Positions 34,120 through 46,040 are shown, counted from the stretch's first letter. The stretch is DNA of 64,000 nucleotides from Symbiodinium sp. CCMP2592 (GCA_905221615.1 CAJNDT010006024.1:248001-312000), one strand, 5' to 3'. Translations and numbers: made by a program. The notes: a model not told the origin generated them from the letters alone.

Positions 34120-34906
34120 GGGCAGTTGTGGAAGAGGCTGCAAGCTTGGTCGGAAACGCCTGTAATTTACTGCGACACGCAAAATGATTCAGCTGACGCT
34201 GCCACAAGAACAGTTCTGATGGTGCAGATCCTGTGATACATTGAAAGCGATGTTTATCTATCATGTTCATTTCGCCGACATCCTTGTGACGTAGTGACAT
34301 CGTGGTGGGGGCAATACCCGAGTTTCGATGCCACAACGGGTCTTGCTGGCAGTTAAGGTCAGTACGGCGATCACCGATGGCATTGGCTCGTTTGGACAGA
34401 ATGGCCAAGACCACCAGCCAGAACGAGCACACACCATTCTACATGATGAGAACAAAGCCATCGGTGTTGGCAATTGTCTCACGCCCGCAGTCGTTTCGGC
34501 TAGACTCTAGAAAGTGTCTGGGAAATCGATCAAAAGACAGTGCAAAGGACATGTCCAGAGAGGACATGAACTAAGCTGCAGAGCGATCTGGCAAAAGAAG
34601 TTTTCTTGCATGATGGCATGTGACCGCTTCCAATGCCAATGACCTGGCTAGCAGAGCTTTGAACAATTGTGAAGGTGTGTCAGGGTTTTGTGCTAAGGCG
34701 GCAGGCGGCAGGCATATGCAAGCCATTCAAGCGGATAATGGAACCAGTAGAAGAAGGGCGAACAGTTCCAGAGACACTTTGCATGCCCGGGCTTCAAGTG
34801 GCGGAGTCGAGCCAAGAGCCACACGTACATCACGCCGCTGCCCACCACATTTGTGGGCGTCGCCTACAGCCGCAAGCGAGTGTCAAGCATCCTGAGCTGA
34901 CAAGGT
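34120..34906. other. Unique spacer between the two duplicated blocks
   Basis: About 790 bases not shared between copies. Short frames exist on both strands but none resembles a known protein. If the flanking EF-hand exons belong to one gene, this is intron. Confidence 0.5.
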
Positions 34907-35765
34907 GCCGCATGCCATGGCCAGCCTTCTCGAACTCCTCTCGCGTGATGGTGCCGCTGCCATCAGCATCGAGTCTGCTGAAAAGGTCGCTGCCGGCCTG
35001 AGCCGCTCAGCAGCTTTGTACAGAAGGCCCGGGATTTTGGTCTCGCAGTATTTGGCTGGCAAGGGTCCAGCCTGTGCTTGTGGCACCACGAGACCCCCTT
35101 GCCTCAGGTATCATGTCAGATGCCGGCACCCCGGCACCCCTACAATCCTGACTGGGGCAGCAACACGGTAGCAAAGGGATTCGCAGCCTGTGACAGGTTG
35201 CCTGGATTCGCTGGGTGGATCTTCACAGCAGTCTCGCGTCAGCTTGCAGTTGAAGCCTGTCCCCTGGATAACCGCGGAGCTGGGCGCCCTGTCATGCAGG
35301 ACAAAATAGATGTTATCACCGCATGGCCGCATGAGATGGTCGCGTCGAGGCAAAACATGCAGGTAGCTGCATGGGCGGAGTCGCGGCTCCGGCCTTGCTG
35401 TAACTAACAGCACTCCTCAGAAGTTGATTGTGCTTCGAGGCTCGCACCGCACTAGCTCCGCCAGTCGCCTGCGGAATTGGCACAGCCACGGCTTGCAGCG
35501 AGCATTCTGCAACAGGCCAGGCAGACGAACATCACCGACGGGTAGGCCGGGTAGGCGATGCTTCCCTGAGTGTATGTCTGAATCGGCTGCGATGGCAGCG
35601 CAGGCGGTGCCATCGAAGCCTGACAGGCTGAAATAGTGACTAAATGTGATTACTGTAGTTTCGAGCAGAGAAAATTCCCAACTGAGTGCTGCACGACGGC
35701 AGGCGCGACGATGCCCGTCTGCACGCTGCCGGGAGCCATGGAGCCCACCGACGCCTCGCAATGCC
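34907..35765. repeat. Tandem segmental duplication, copy 2 (859 bases)
   Basis: Partner of 33261-34119, in the same orientation. The left edge is sharp at GCCGCATGCC. The right edge falls inside a GCCTCG(C/A)(C/A)ATGCC segment, beyond which the two copies are unrelated. Confidence 0.95.
34908..34991 (-). CDS. EF-hand exon, duplicated copy 2
   Basis: Same sequence as the EF-hand exon of copy 1, with the loop ligands unchanged. The two exons in direct tandem could give two adjacent EF-hands in one protein, the usual working unit of this fold, or two near-identical paralogues. Confidence 0.7.
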
Positions 35766-36280
35766 AATCAAGCCGATCAAGCAAGCTTGCAAACACGGAC
35801 CATGTCCGGCTGCTGGCCGAGTGCCAAACGCACATGCTGCGACCGGCCGTACTCGAAGTTGCCAGCTGGCATGGCATCACTGCTCTCTATGGCCGGAGTG
35901 AACCCAATTCAGGAATTGAATCTGCAAACGTTCTGCAACCACAAGCAACGTGGAAATTTCCTTCTGCTGGACCAGATATCATCAAAACGTGCCAGCTCAA
36001 CTGCCGAAGCGGGATACATTGCGGGAGGTGTCGCAGCCCCAACAGCACTTGGAGGCACCTTACGATCTATCAATCGAGAGGACATGACGCCAGTGCAACG
36101 TCGCTTGTTACCTTTCAATCTACTTCGACATGCCTGGCCTGGGCTGGCAATGTCTGCATTGTCTGCCCAGCATAAGGCATAGAAGGCGACACCGTCGAGA
36201 GCGCCACGGGCGTCTTGTCCGTAGGAGTACCCATGCAAGCCTCGGTTTTCAAGACTCCTCTTGGAGCTCCTGATCTCTTC
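35766..36280 (-). CDS. Pro/Ala-rich exons between alveolin repeats and EF-hands (uncertain)
   Basis: A minus-strand frame near 36080-36010 encodes ..VPPSAVGAATPPAMYPASAV.., similar in composition to the alveolin tail just upstream (..YALPAIPSTGPGSATQL..) and to the Pro-rich exon in both duplicated blocks (..MAPPALPSQPIQTYTQG..). This suggests the alveolin gene continues into the EF-hand region. Splice sites were not fixed. Confidence 0.4.
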
Positions 36281-39200
36281 ACGAGCTTCTCGTGATTGCA
36301 AGCTGGGTAGCAGATCCTGGACCTGTGCTGGGGATGGCCGGTAGTGCATACGTTCTGCTCACGCTGGGTGCGTGCACCACTGCAGGTGGCACGGATGCAA
36401 CCTGCGCTGTCTGCGGTGCCACGGCAGACTGTGCCAGAACAGCACCAGATTCGTTGGTTGGAACTGATACCTTCCCGAAGCATGCTTCGACAGTGCCGGA
36501 GTGAAGCTCATAACATCTCCTAACGCGCACCTGCTTCACGACCTCCAGTGTCTGCGTGTAGGTCTTTGGGATGGGAATTTCCCTCTCCACCTCTTGCTTC
36601 ACCTCGCATCGGGGCAGAAGGGCGGAGGAACCAAAGACGAAGATGCCATGCTGGATTTTCTCGTACCCAAGCCAGGCGCCAGATGTGGCACTGGACGATA
36701 GACAGGCGTTTCCACCTCCTGAACAATTTTCTTGGGTACCTGCAGCAATCGGTGCTTTTCAAGCAGCCTGCCAGGGTCTGCCCTGCCTGAATTACCCTCT
36801 CAATCGGGATTTCTCGCACTTCGATGCGTGGGACGCGTCGAACCACCTCGCGGACCTGCCAAGTTCGCTCGTTCTCCCCCTCCTCTCCCTCTGTTTCTCC
36901 ATCTTATCTCCAGCTCGATTCCATCATTGCCGTACTATCGCCCTGCTGCAACATGCTCTACGCATGCTCACACAAGGCGCCAGGTGCCAGAAAGCTATAG
37001 CTTGTTTGTGTGCTTCTTTGCGCAACACTGTTGGCGTGGCCTTAACCCCAGAAATGCACGGCACTAAGATAGCTATAGACTTGTGGGGCAAAAGACGTCG
37101 AAGTCCCAGAGAGTGGACACTGCTCGGGAAGAAGGAACTCTTTCTACAAGTAGCTGCTTGGGGCGATGGCCTGAAGCCTATAAAGCATCTTCTCTTTGCT
37201 CGGGCGATGTCCTGTTTTGAGGCGTTTTCGGCCTTCGGCTAACCCCAAGCGTAAAGAACAAGAACTCAGCCTCCAAGCATCCCGGAATTGCGTTAACATA
37301 GTTTTAGGGAGATTATATTTGGAAAGTGACGGACACCGTGTGCATGGAAAACAGCTGGCAGTGCTGCCAGAAAAGCTCCTGCTGCAGCCATTCTGGCCAC
37401 CGACAAAGTTTCGCAACGCGTCGATGAGACCGGGACAGAGAAAGGCGGCGGAGCGGCGACGTAGATCGAGCCTGCGAGGGTCGACGTGAGGGGCACGGGC
37501 TGCGATGGTGAGACATGAAAGCCCAGACTCGGACGCATGAAGCGGCGATCCTAATGGAGCGCTTGCGACACGAACGAGCCAGCGCAGCAGGTCCTACAAC
37601 AAGCCTCGAAAGACTGCTGTCAGACAGTAACCTTCCGACTTCGTCATCGGTCCATCGGTGGACCCGACTTCGCACTTCCGAAGGAGAAACCCGACGTTCC
37701 GACTGTCTCGGCTGCCGTGGCTGTCCTGATCCTGTCTGGCGATCTCAAGACCGGGAGCTTTTGACAAGTGGAAGAAGATTGGAGGCTGAGCCAAGCATGC
37801 CCACTTGGCTCACTTGGGACTGATAGTGGCATTGGCAAAGGATCTGAGCCTCGCGAACTTCCACAAGACGGTCCTCGTACTCTATGTTGGGAACCTTGGA
37901 ACCAGGGAACAGTCTGAAGCAGAGCGGCGCAGCGGGTGCCCAGTTCAGGCATCAACGGAAACCCCGCCTCCACGACCCTTTCCACCTGCTTGACTTCTAC
38001 TTTTGGCACCTGCCAATCAAGCCTCTGGCAAAGAAACCCGACTGCATCCCTGCCTGCCGCGCTTGTGGGCCTCTCGGGTAATCACTTTCACTGGCAAATT
38101 GCCTCTTCCCGCCGCCCCGAAGCCTGAAAACAGCTTTCCACAGCACTTCTGCGGAGGGAAGGGGCGAAGGAGCTTCGGGGCGGGGACTGCATGCATTGTG
38201 AGCACTGCGGGCCTCGAGGTCCTCTGCCTGGACCTCCCGGGCCATAGCCGCCCATTCCACCAGGTCCACCTCCACCTCCGAACCCACCAGGTAACCCGCC
38301 AGGTCCACCGCCAGGTCCGCCTCCACAGGAACCTCCGCCAAAGCCTCCACCACCGAAGCCTCCACCAAAGCGTGAGGCACCTGCAAAAAGCTGGACTGCT
38401 GAGACACGGACCAAAGACTCCGAACACAAAGCGAGCCTTCGTCACCATAGTACGGATATCTTCCAGTGGATGAGCCAACGTCAACAGCACCGCCTGTAAA
38501 AGCGAAGTTAACACCTCCCTCCGGCCCATACCCACCTGGCCCACAGCCACCAGGTCCACAACCACCCGGCCCACCGTATCCTCCAGGCCCACCGCAACCA
38601 CCACCACAACCGCCAGGTCCACAACCGCCGGGTCCACAACCGCCGGGCCCGTAACCACCAGGTCCACAACCACCAGGTCCGCAACCGCCAGGTCCGCAAC
38701 CGCCAGGTCCAGAACCGTTGGGCCCACAACCGCCGGGTCCGCAGCCACCAGGTCCGTAAGCGCCGCAGGCACCCGGTCCGAAACCACCCGGCCCGTAACC
38801 ACCAGGTCCGCAACCATTTGGTCCGTAACCGCCAGGGCCGCATCCTCCTGGTGCATAGCCACCGGACCCCCAACCGTCAGGCCCACAGCCTCCGCCAGGT
38901 CCGTAGCTGCCAGGTCCGCATCCTCCTGGCCCGCAACCACCACGACCGTAGCCTCCCGACGCGCCACCGTAGTCACCGGGACCGTAGCCAGGCCCACATC
39001 CTCCTCCCGGCCCGTAGCCTGCGCCTCCACCCATCCCAGAATTTCCGCCGAAGCCAAATCCTCCACGCCCCTGTCCTCGCAATTTTCGGGAAATGATGAC
39101 AACGCTGCGGAATTGAATGATGCGGCCTCCATATCTCCCATCTGCTTCCATAACCTTCTTACGGTGAAAACGAAATGGAAATGCTTCAAATTTGTGGGCT

Positions 39201-39415
39201 CCTTATGCTTTGTGGAGGGCAGACTTCAGGCCGCGGCATCTTGAATTTGAGGAACTTCCACAATTCTGTCCACCATCTGGATTTCGGGTACCTGCACATG
39301 ATGTGTTGTCCGCAGCAAGCCCCAACCAGCAATCTGCGTGGGGTTTGGCCTCAACGATCCTTTCAACATGGTCTACTCGAACCCGAGGTACTTCAACAAT
39401 CCGCTCCACATACCT
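36281..39415 (-). CDS. Alveolin (inner membrane complex / cortical alveolar network) protein with Gly/Pro-rich insert
   Basis: Alveolins build the filament sheet under alveolar sacs, here the amphiesma. Charged repeats with the EKIVEVP flavour occur in several minus-strand exons: VERIVEVPRVRVDHVERIVE (39409-39350), VPEIQMVDRIVEVPQIQ (39290-39240), VPKVEVKQVERVVEAG (38009-37962), VPNIEYEDRLVEVREAQ (37893-37843), VPRIEVREIPIERVIQ (36840-36790), VPKKIVQEVETPVYRPVP (36748-36695) and a Lys/Glu-rich VKQEVEREIPIPKTYTQ (36602-36550). Several begin right after AG acceptors. Between the second and third lies a large Gly/Pro tract. The open frame after the last repeat ends at 36279-36281, but an AG|GT donor lies shortly before that stop, so the coding sequence may continue downstream. 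The 5' end is not found. Confidence 0.75.
38215..39065. repeat. Coding minisatellite: Gly-Pro-Gly-Gly-Cys/Tyr tract within the alveolin gene
   Basis: On the minus strand 15-base units read GGCGPGGYGPGGCGPGG-like sequence for about 180 residues, followed by a FGGGFGGGG-like stretch. Cys and Tyr are regularly spaced. The plus strand of the same DNA gives long Pro-Gln/His frames, which are shadows. A Gly-rich, Cys-rich tract of this kind is compatible with an elastic or cross-linked cortical protein. Confidence 0.85.
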
Positions 39416-42400
39416 CAGATTTTCTGTCCAGGATGAAACCCGAATTCACGGTCAGAGCGGCTGAAAACCGTTGTCTAGAGATCGCACAGCTGCCCAGCTC
39501 CCGTTATCCAACTAGCCCCACTTACAACCGCGAGTCCCCAACAGTATCAATCCAAGATCAGGGGAACGTAACAAGCGCCGCCTATGGCATCCCCAGCTAC
39601 CCAAGGAAGCTCCAGTCTACAAGGAGCGTCTACCGTGGCCAGACCCACTTGCTGATTTATAAACTTCTGCATTGATCTCTGCATCCTGGTAATGTTGAAG
39701 AGCCGACCCAGACACCGTGAGCCACCCTTGCGATGTGGGAAGGATTAAAGAGCAAGACCTGCTCTAGCAACAACCACAGCTTGGTTCATCATCGGCAAGA
39801 TGACTGGGTGCAGCACTCTGGCTCCAAATCTTGCTCTTCGTATTCCACCTCATGCTGGCGAAGGCATCAAGAAAACATCCAGGGCGCTGTCTCATGTTCA
39901 AAAGAACTGTGCAGAGCATACTTTCGCCCCAAGCCTGTTGCCGACTGCCTGCCGCTAACGGGACCTTATGTATGAAAGGAAGGCCACCAAAGGAAAGTGT
40001 TGATGAAGCATCTTTGAGTGTGAAGCGCGGCACATGCATAAGCACTGAGCACTCTCAGATGCAAACGAACCCGAAGATTTTTCGTCCGCAAGTAAACCAT
40101 GGATCAGTGAGAATTGTGCCTGTCTCCATCTATGCAAGGCATGCATAGGTGATATAGCTGTAACCCTGCAATAGAGACGTAAAGGCGGTGCACCCGTAGC
40201 GGGTAACAGCACACCCCAAAAAAAGGAGAGCGCAAGGCGACACACGACAGAAGCAACAAATTTCTGATTTCTGTGTACTGCGTACTGGTAAATTTGCTAG
40301 AATAAAGATGTGTTTCAGTTGCCAAGACATTAGCGCAAGGCACTAGGCTGCCATGGCAAGTCCTGGCATACCAGAAACAAGGGACAGAGAACCACCATGC
40401 CCGTCACGAATGGATGGCATCAACTCTTGAACCCTGCTCCAGGGCAGGAGGCCCAACATAGATGCAGCCTTCCAGACACCGCAAGGGTTGAGAACTGAGA
40501 ACACCTCGTAGCTAAACCGGGCAAAGTACAACTACTTGCGGCTGACTATGAGGACCACGAGAACAAGTGGGCAACGCATGTCGCCAGCAGGTTGAAGCCT
40601 TATGGACAAAACAAGACTAAGCGAGATTCGTCAAGGCAAGCAGGATGAATTGCTCAGATGGAACTTCGTCGTCAGTCCAGTGATAGCTCTGGAAGCCAAG
40701 CCTCACCACGCACCGCAGCTTTGCTTGGCCAATTTTTGCATTTGCCAACTGCCTCCGTCTTTGGTGCGGCTTGTCGAATGGCAAGACGGATCAAGCCACC
40801 AACTTCCGAGTCCTCAGCAGGTGCGCATGCTGCAATTCCAGGCCGATCGCGAAGCTGCTGGGGCCGTCCTTGTTGCATGCTCCTCGGTACTCTCGTGGCA
40901 TCTGTGTCGCCGGTGGAGGAGGGTGCCACGTCGTACTTCCTGCGTATCCCGAGAACTATACCAAGCACAGTTCCTGCAAGATCTGTTCGGCCACGCGTTA
41001 TGATGCAGGACCTGTCTCTCGAAGTCAGCTCGCACTGCAAAGGCCAACATCGTTCAGCGCACATTTGTCCCACGTATCTTGAAATTTCCCCTCCGTCCCT
41101 TTTTCTCTGCCTGTTGCTCTTGCCTGCCCTACCCATTTCCTCTCCTTCTCGTCGGAGTCCCCGATTCGGGAAGCGCGAGAAAGCGGGCAGACTGCCGAGG
41201 TCCAGAAGATTACTGCTGAAGTCATGGTTGGTGGTCACAGCTGCCTCCATTCAGTTAAGGTCACCGCGGTCACCTGCGTGTGCATCGCGGCTGGCTGTTG
41301 CGGTGGCGATCTTGGCTGCATGGCTGTCCCTGCTGCTGCTGCTGGGCGCGAAGTACGCTTGTTTGTGTTGGGCACGTGTCGCTGCCTCCCCTGGTGCTGT
41401 GATTGCTTGCAGTGTCGTCCCAAGCGCGGCGGTCATGGTTGGTGCTGCTGCGAGTGATTGTGAGTGTCTTGCTGCGCTATTCGTGCTCGGCGAGAGTTCC
41501 GTATGCTCTCTCTCGCTCTCCGCTTCGTTTCGCTTCGCAGGGGTTGAGCTCCGACGGAGCCCGCGCCAAGGCGCCCCCTTCCCCTTTTTTGGTGGAAAGG
41601 GGCATCGGGGCCTCAAAACAAGGGGCTGTTTTCCCCCTGCGGTTTAGCTGGCAGTCGTCTGTCGGTCATGGAACCGCCCCCCCCTGAACACTAGATGAAC
41701 CTCAGGCCTCGTCCCTGCGCTCTCTGAAGCAAACTCCTTAGTCCTGCGACAGACGGTGTCCCCCAGTAAAGCCAACGGACTGTAAACACTGCCGCAACAC
41801 AACACAAGCAGGTCACGAAGACGGGCGGTCCCCCAAACTAGGTATCTACCGAAAAGTCATTTGGTTTCCCCCGCCTTGTTTGCAGGGTGGAGCAACAGCT
41901 GGAAATAACGAAACATGCAGTGAACGAATACGGCGGGTTTACGGTCTAGGCAGAATCTGTAGAGGAAGGTTGCGTTCGGTAATTACGGGTTCCCCCCTGT
42001 AGGTATCCCTCGCGTCGAATGTATCGACTCAGAACTTTTTATACGAATTGGTGGGCTTGATGCCCATGCATGATAGTGTGTCGTGGCTCCGCGGTCCGTC
42101 CGACTAATCAAGCTGCAAATTGGCTGCCTGAGATATGCATGGTAAGCCAAAAGCAGGGCACAACGCACAAGTAAACCCATGTCAGAAAGCAACACAGACG
42201 AATCAAAACTTGTCATTCCCCCAACGAACCTGTGACTTGCTGAATTTCGCCAGCGTTCACTCACTCCCTCACCGTGGTCTGCCACGTACGTTGTCTCGAA
42301 ACTGGGCCATGCGGGCCTGAATCTGACGAACCTCGTGCCAGCGTTGGCTCGGCAGAAGTCTGACTGGATGTCCGCGTTGTGCAGCTGGCGGCTATCCGGG

Positions 42401-42950
42401 GCATGTGGCGGTCGACACTGCGCACAAGCCGGTCTGTTTTTCCCCAAGTTTGCATCGCTTGTGGAAGAGTCTCTGGTATCGTTCGTACTCTTTCCTTTCC
42501 TCTGCGCTCAGTGGTTCCCCCGTGGTGCTGTCTACGTAGTCTCACGCTGAACTCACGTGGATGTCCCGGGCTATCCATTTGTCCAACCGGTCCGGCGGGT
42601 ACTGTATATGCAATCTTTTGCGTGTTACAAACTGTGTCATCTGGTCGTGGTTGGTGATTTCTACGTTCCCCCCGCTGGCTCCGGCTGGTGCTCTTCTTCT
42701 CCTTCTTGTTCAACGGGTAGCGGCTCCCTGAAGACGGCGCATTGGATCGGCTCGTTCATGGGTTTTGCGGAAGCCAGTGGTGCACACCCCTTCGGCAGAG
42801 CGACAGATTCTGCATAACTTAGTGAGTTCCGCAGCCATACTCGTGGTTGTAGGCACTCGCTATCTCCCCGTCCTTGCCAAAATCACGAACCCTGGGTTGA
42901 TGGAGTCCCTCACCCAGTCAGGGCGCCCTTTAAGGTCGCTGTGGCAAAGG
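39416..42950. other. No clear gene; scattered open frames
   Basis: Upstream of the first recognised alveolin repeat. A 329-codon plus-strand frame (40658-41647) and a 192-codon minus frame (40672-41250) overlap in opposite directions and neither shows a domain. 41530-41660 contains short inverted G/C-run pairs (CCCCTTTTTTTGG..GGAAAGGGG). A minus frame at 42250-42000 reads ..CALLLAYHAYLRQPICSL.., faintly like a tyrosine-recombinase helix, but too little to call. Confidence 0.45.
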
Positions 42951-42952
42951 GG

Positions 42953-43244
42953 CTAAGGGAGCAGTCGGTGAAGAGCTTTGTCTCCCCCCTTTGAGCGGCC
43001 TCCGGGAAGAAGCTCTTGCACTCGCGTAGGCGTAGAAGGAAGTAAGGGTTCAAACTCGCCCCCCTCGGTTATAGCTCGACCGCACCTAGTGAATTCCTGA
43101 AGCAAAGTGGCGGCAGGTATGTTGCTAAAGCATGGCTGCAGAAGGCAACAGGAGCTCCCCTGAGGACACAGCCTCAGGGCCACACCGTGCCTCCTCCCCC
43201 CCGATGCAAGGAGGCCGAACAAGCCCCCCAGCAAAGCTGCTGCG
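42953..43244 (-). other. Sequence directly downstream of the spliced-leader remnant
   Basis: An uninterrupted minus-strand frame (43399-42953, 148 codons) crosses the remnant and encodes ..AATLLQEFTRCGRAITEG.. and ..LLPSTPTRVQELLPGGRS... If the remnant marks a retroposed transcript, this would be its first part. No homology was recognised, and the frame also runs through a CT microsatellite, so it may not be coding. Confidence 0.35.
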
Positions 43245-43261
43245 CTTGAGCCAAAATGGCT
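43245..43261 (-). other. Relict dinoflagellate spliced leader (DinoSL)
   Basis: The minus strand reads AGCCATTTTGGCTCAAG, identical to the last 17 bases of the conserved 22-base dinoflagellate spliced leader. The leader's first five bases are replaced by an AG-rich microsatellite. 5'-truncated genomic leaders are the known mark of reverse-transcribed, trans-spliced mRNAs that re-entered the genome. Confidence 0.85.
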
Positions 43262-43289
43262 CTCTCTCTCTCTCTCTCTCGCTCTCTCT
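43262..43289. repeat. CT microsatellite
   Basis: (CT)n with one G interruption, abutting the truncated end of the spliced-leader remnant. Confidence 0.95.
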
Positions 43290-43610
43290 GCTGGGCAAGG
43301 GAAGCCTCCGAAGCTTCCTGGCCAATCAATGGCCCGCCCATGTGTCATGGGGTCTGTCAGACCCCGAATCCCCCGAGAAAAGGTCAGGCTTGAAGCCAAT
43401 ATCAGCTTCTGTTTTCTCGGATTCGATGTGTTGACGCAGAAGGGCTTAATAAACTCCGTTCACCGAGATAACAGCATATCCGATGACACAATGATGGCAT
43501 CGTTGCTAACTTGCCCCTGTGCGTCACAGAAGGTAGGACTTCAGGCAGGTTAACATTGCAGCACCGTGGGGTCCACTGTTTTCTCTCTCCCTCCCTCTCG
43601 TCGAGTGGTC
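43290..43610. other. Spacer, no gene recognised
   Basis: Unique sequence; no frame is supported. A short TC-rich stretch occurs at 43580-43600. Confidence 0.5.
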
Positions 43611-46040
43611 TTTAAGAAGAGCTCTGATTTACAACTTCTGCTGGTCCTTTGACGATGTGACGTCGGAGCACAGCGCCGTTTGTGCCCAGCAAGGCGAGAA
43701 GGTCCTTGTCCAAGCTGAGCTGCTTCAAAAACAGCAGAAGATTTGTTGATGCAAGTGGGTTACACTCGCTGCATCCGTGTCCTGACCAGAAATAGAGAGG
43801 CCAACATGTCCGGCATCAGAAGGCAGGTGTACCTGGCTGCAATCGTGACTGGCATCCCCGAAACACTGTTCGAAACCGTCGACGGAACCTCGCCGGCCGA
43901 TGTCCAGCTGCCCGAAGACCCGCGGAAAAGGTTCACAGTCGAGGGAGCATGGTCGAACAAGAGCGCAGCAAGATGGCCGGCATCCTCCAAGCAATGCAGT
44001 CGAGCACGAGCATGCAGTCACGCAAATTGCATCGCAAAGACCTCCGTCTTTGAGATTGCAGCCGCGACGAGCTGCGATCCATGGGGAAGCGGTAACTTTA
44101 CCGTCGAGTTCTTGCAGGACCAGCGACCTCACAAGCCGCTCTTCATGAACATGCCGAGCCCGGCAAAAGGTCACATGGCCTTTCTTTGGAGCCACACCAG
44201 GGCAGTCGAACAGCTCTCCAACCTTGGAGACTGAATCTACAACCAGCATGTGCACCTCCGATCTCGGTACCGGCCTTCGTGATGAGCTGGAGGCCCTCAT
44301 CCAGCCAAGCTCCGCCAACAAGCGAGCGGACAGCTCCAAGACCTTCGAGAGCAAAGGGTGCAGCATCAACCTGGGCACAAAAAGCAGAACGGTGCCACAT
44401 TGCCTGTATGGCCTGCTTTCCTGAAAAGCCCTGCCTCCTCGTCAAGATCTGAAAGGTGGGCACCAAAGCCGCGCGATGTCAACGCCATGAGCTGCGACCC
44501 CCTCGAAACAGTGTCTGGCAAAGACTCCGACATTCCCAAAGTCAAACTTGCCTGCACAGCAAATGATGTGGCTCGAAGAGGGCCGGCCACTTCACCTGAC
44601 GACGCTACAGGGCCCACGAGAAAACTCAGCTTGAGCCTTGAGCCATTCCACTGTCCACTGCCTGCTTTGCGTTCAGGGTAGTCGGCGCCATGAACGGGAC
44701 AGCAGGAGATGGCGGTAGCTCATACAGTGGAGCCGCTTGGTCTTGGTTTGCCTTGGTAAAGATGAACTGCAAGACTGCAAGACTTCCTTGATGTCTTCAA
44801 CTTCTTCGGCCTCGATCTCCTTTAGCGAGTCGTGTAGCCAGGCCAAGCCATCTGTCGCCTTCAAGAGATCACGCAGCAGCTGGCCATCTGCGCCTCAGGG
44901 GGATCCGGGATAGTGAACTGGAAGGAACGGAGCTTTCCTGGGATCGAGGCCTGCCAGCCGACGGTGTGCAGAATGGCTGTCGTGTCCACCGTGCTCCCCT
45001 GTTTATACAAAGAGCCGCTGAGCCGCTCTGCAAAGCACTGGATGCAGGACTTGTCAGATGCCTCCATGCTCGGAACCATGGGACTCCTGAACGCCGCTCT
45101 CCCCGACACCGGGTGAATGAATATCGTCTGGATTAAAACCTCAGAAAAACTCCCTGGATGCACTGGTCTCTCTTGTACCTCCAGTCACCTGAGGCCAGGA
45201 CCACCAACAGACCCTTCTTCATATTTTGCCAAAGTCGAAGACTCCAGTCTGTAGTCACCTTATATCAATCGAAATTGCTTTCGACGCTCTACTTCGGGAC
45301 ATCAGGACCCTCGGCCATGGATAAGATTCTTTGCGAGCAACTGGGCAGCGGCTCACTGCTCATGTGCCATCCCTTGGGAACCCAAATGTTTTTCATCCTC
45401 GGACGGACACATGTAGCAATACGTGCACATGTTCATGGATTTCAAAGACATTTTTATCCACCGCTGCGTCTAGGCGAAGGGCTTCTGATCACGAATCCAT
45501 GGAGGTTCTCCCGGAGGCTTCATGAGCGTATCTGGTCCAACATTCATTTCCTGGTCATGCGACCAGGCTCACAAGCCACCAGGCTCATGCAAGACACCCC
45601 TGCAAGACGAACCGAGCACTCTGCCACAAAGAGGGCAATGCCCATGTACAACCTCGGCCCGACTGGAACCTACAGTCTCCTGGCTGCCTGATGTTGCAAT
45701 GTCCTTGTCGCCGCAAGGTACCGAGATCCACGCCAAAGCAGGCCCACGGTGCAGATTGCAACACGGGCCAGCTGCCAAGGAAGGTCCTGCAACGCCGACA
45801 GAGTCACTGTCAGGTGCAGGGCACAAGCCACTTTGCAAAACGCGATCGGTCCGGTGATCGAGCTTCGGCAAAAGCTTTGAAGGGTGATCTTCCAGTGTAA
45901 GCTCCTTCTGCCTGCCACAGTCACGATGATACGAGCGGTGTAAGTGGCGACCCACAGGAAAAGGACGCACACTACAAACGAAGTTGAGCAGGAAAAATTC
46001 TGCACGCCAGCTTTGCACTCACCATATAGCGGTGACATAG
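43611..46040 (-). CDS. Unrecognised multi-exon minus-strand gene (probable)
   Basis: Separate minus-strand segments read as protein: 46020-45740 with a hydrophobic stretch (..FVVCVLFLWVATYTARII..); 45060-44900 (..TVDTTAILHTVGWQASIP.. ending FTIPDPPEAQM); 44880-44770 (LKATDGLAWLHDSLKEIEAE, helical and acidic); 44460-44240 (..FALEGLGAVRSLVGGAWL..); and 43745-43615 (LLLFLKQLSLDKDLLALLG.. to a stop). Their order and shared strand suggest one gene between the membrane protein upstream and the region downstream. I do not recognise the family and could not fix any splice. Confidence 0.35.

Noticed and set aside
38466..38654. Pro-Gln-rich plus-strand ORF (PPGPQPPGPQ)
   Set aside because: Exact antisense of the Gly-rich alveolin tract on the minus strand.
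40658..41647. 329-codon plus-strand ORF
   Set aside because: No domain, low-complexity Ser/Leu/Arg composition, and an equally open frame on the opposite strand.
41983..42447. Minus-strand ORF faintly like a tyrosine recombinase helix
   Set aside because: Only one short hydrophobic stretch resembles the family; the catalytic Arg-His-Tyr set is not visible.
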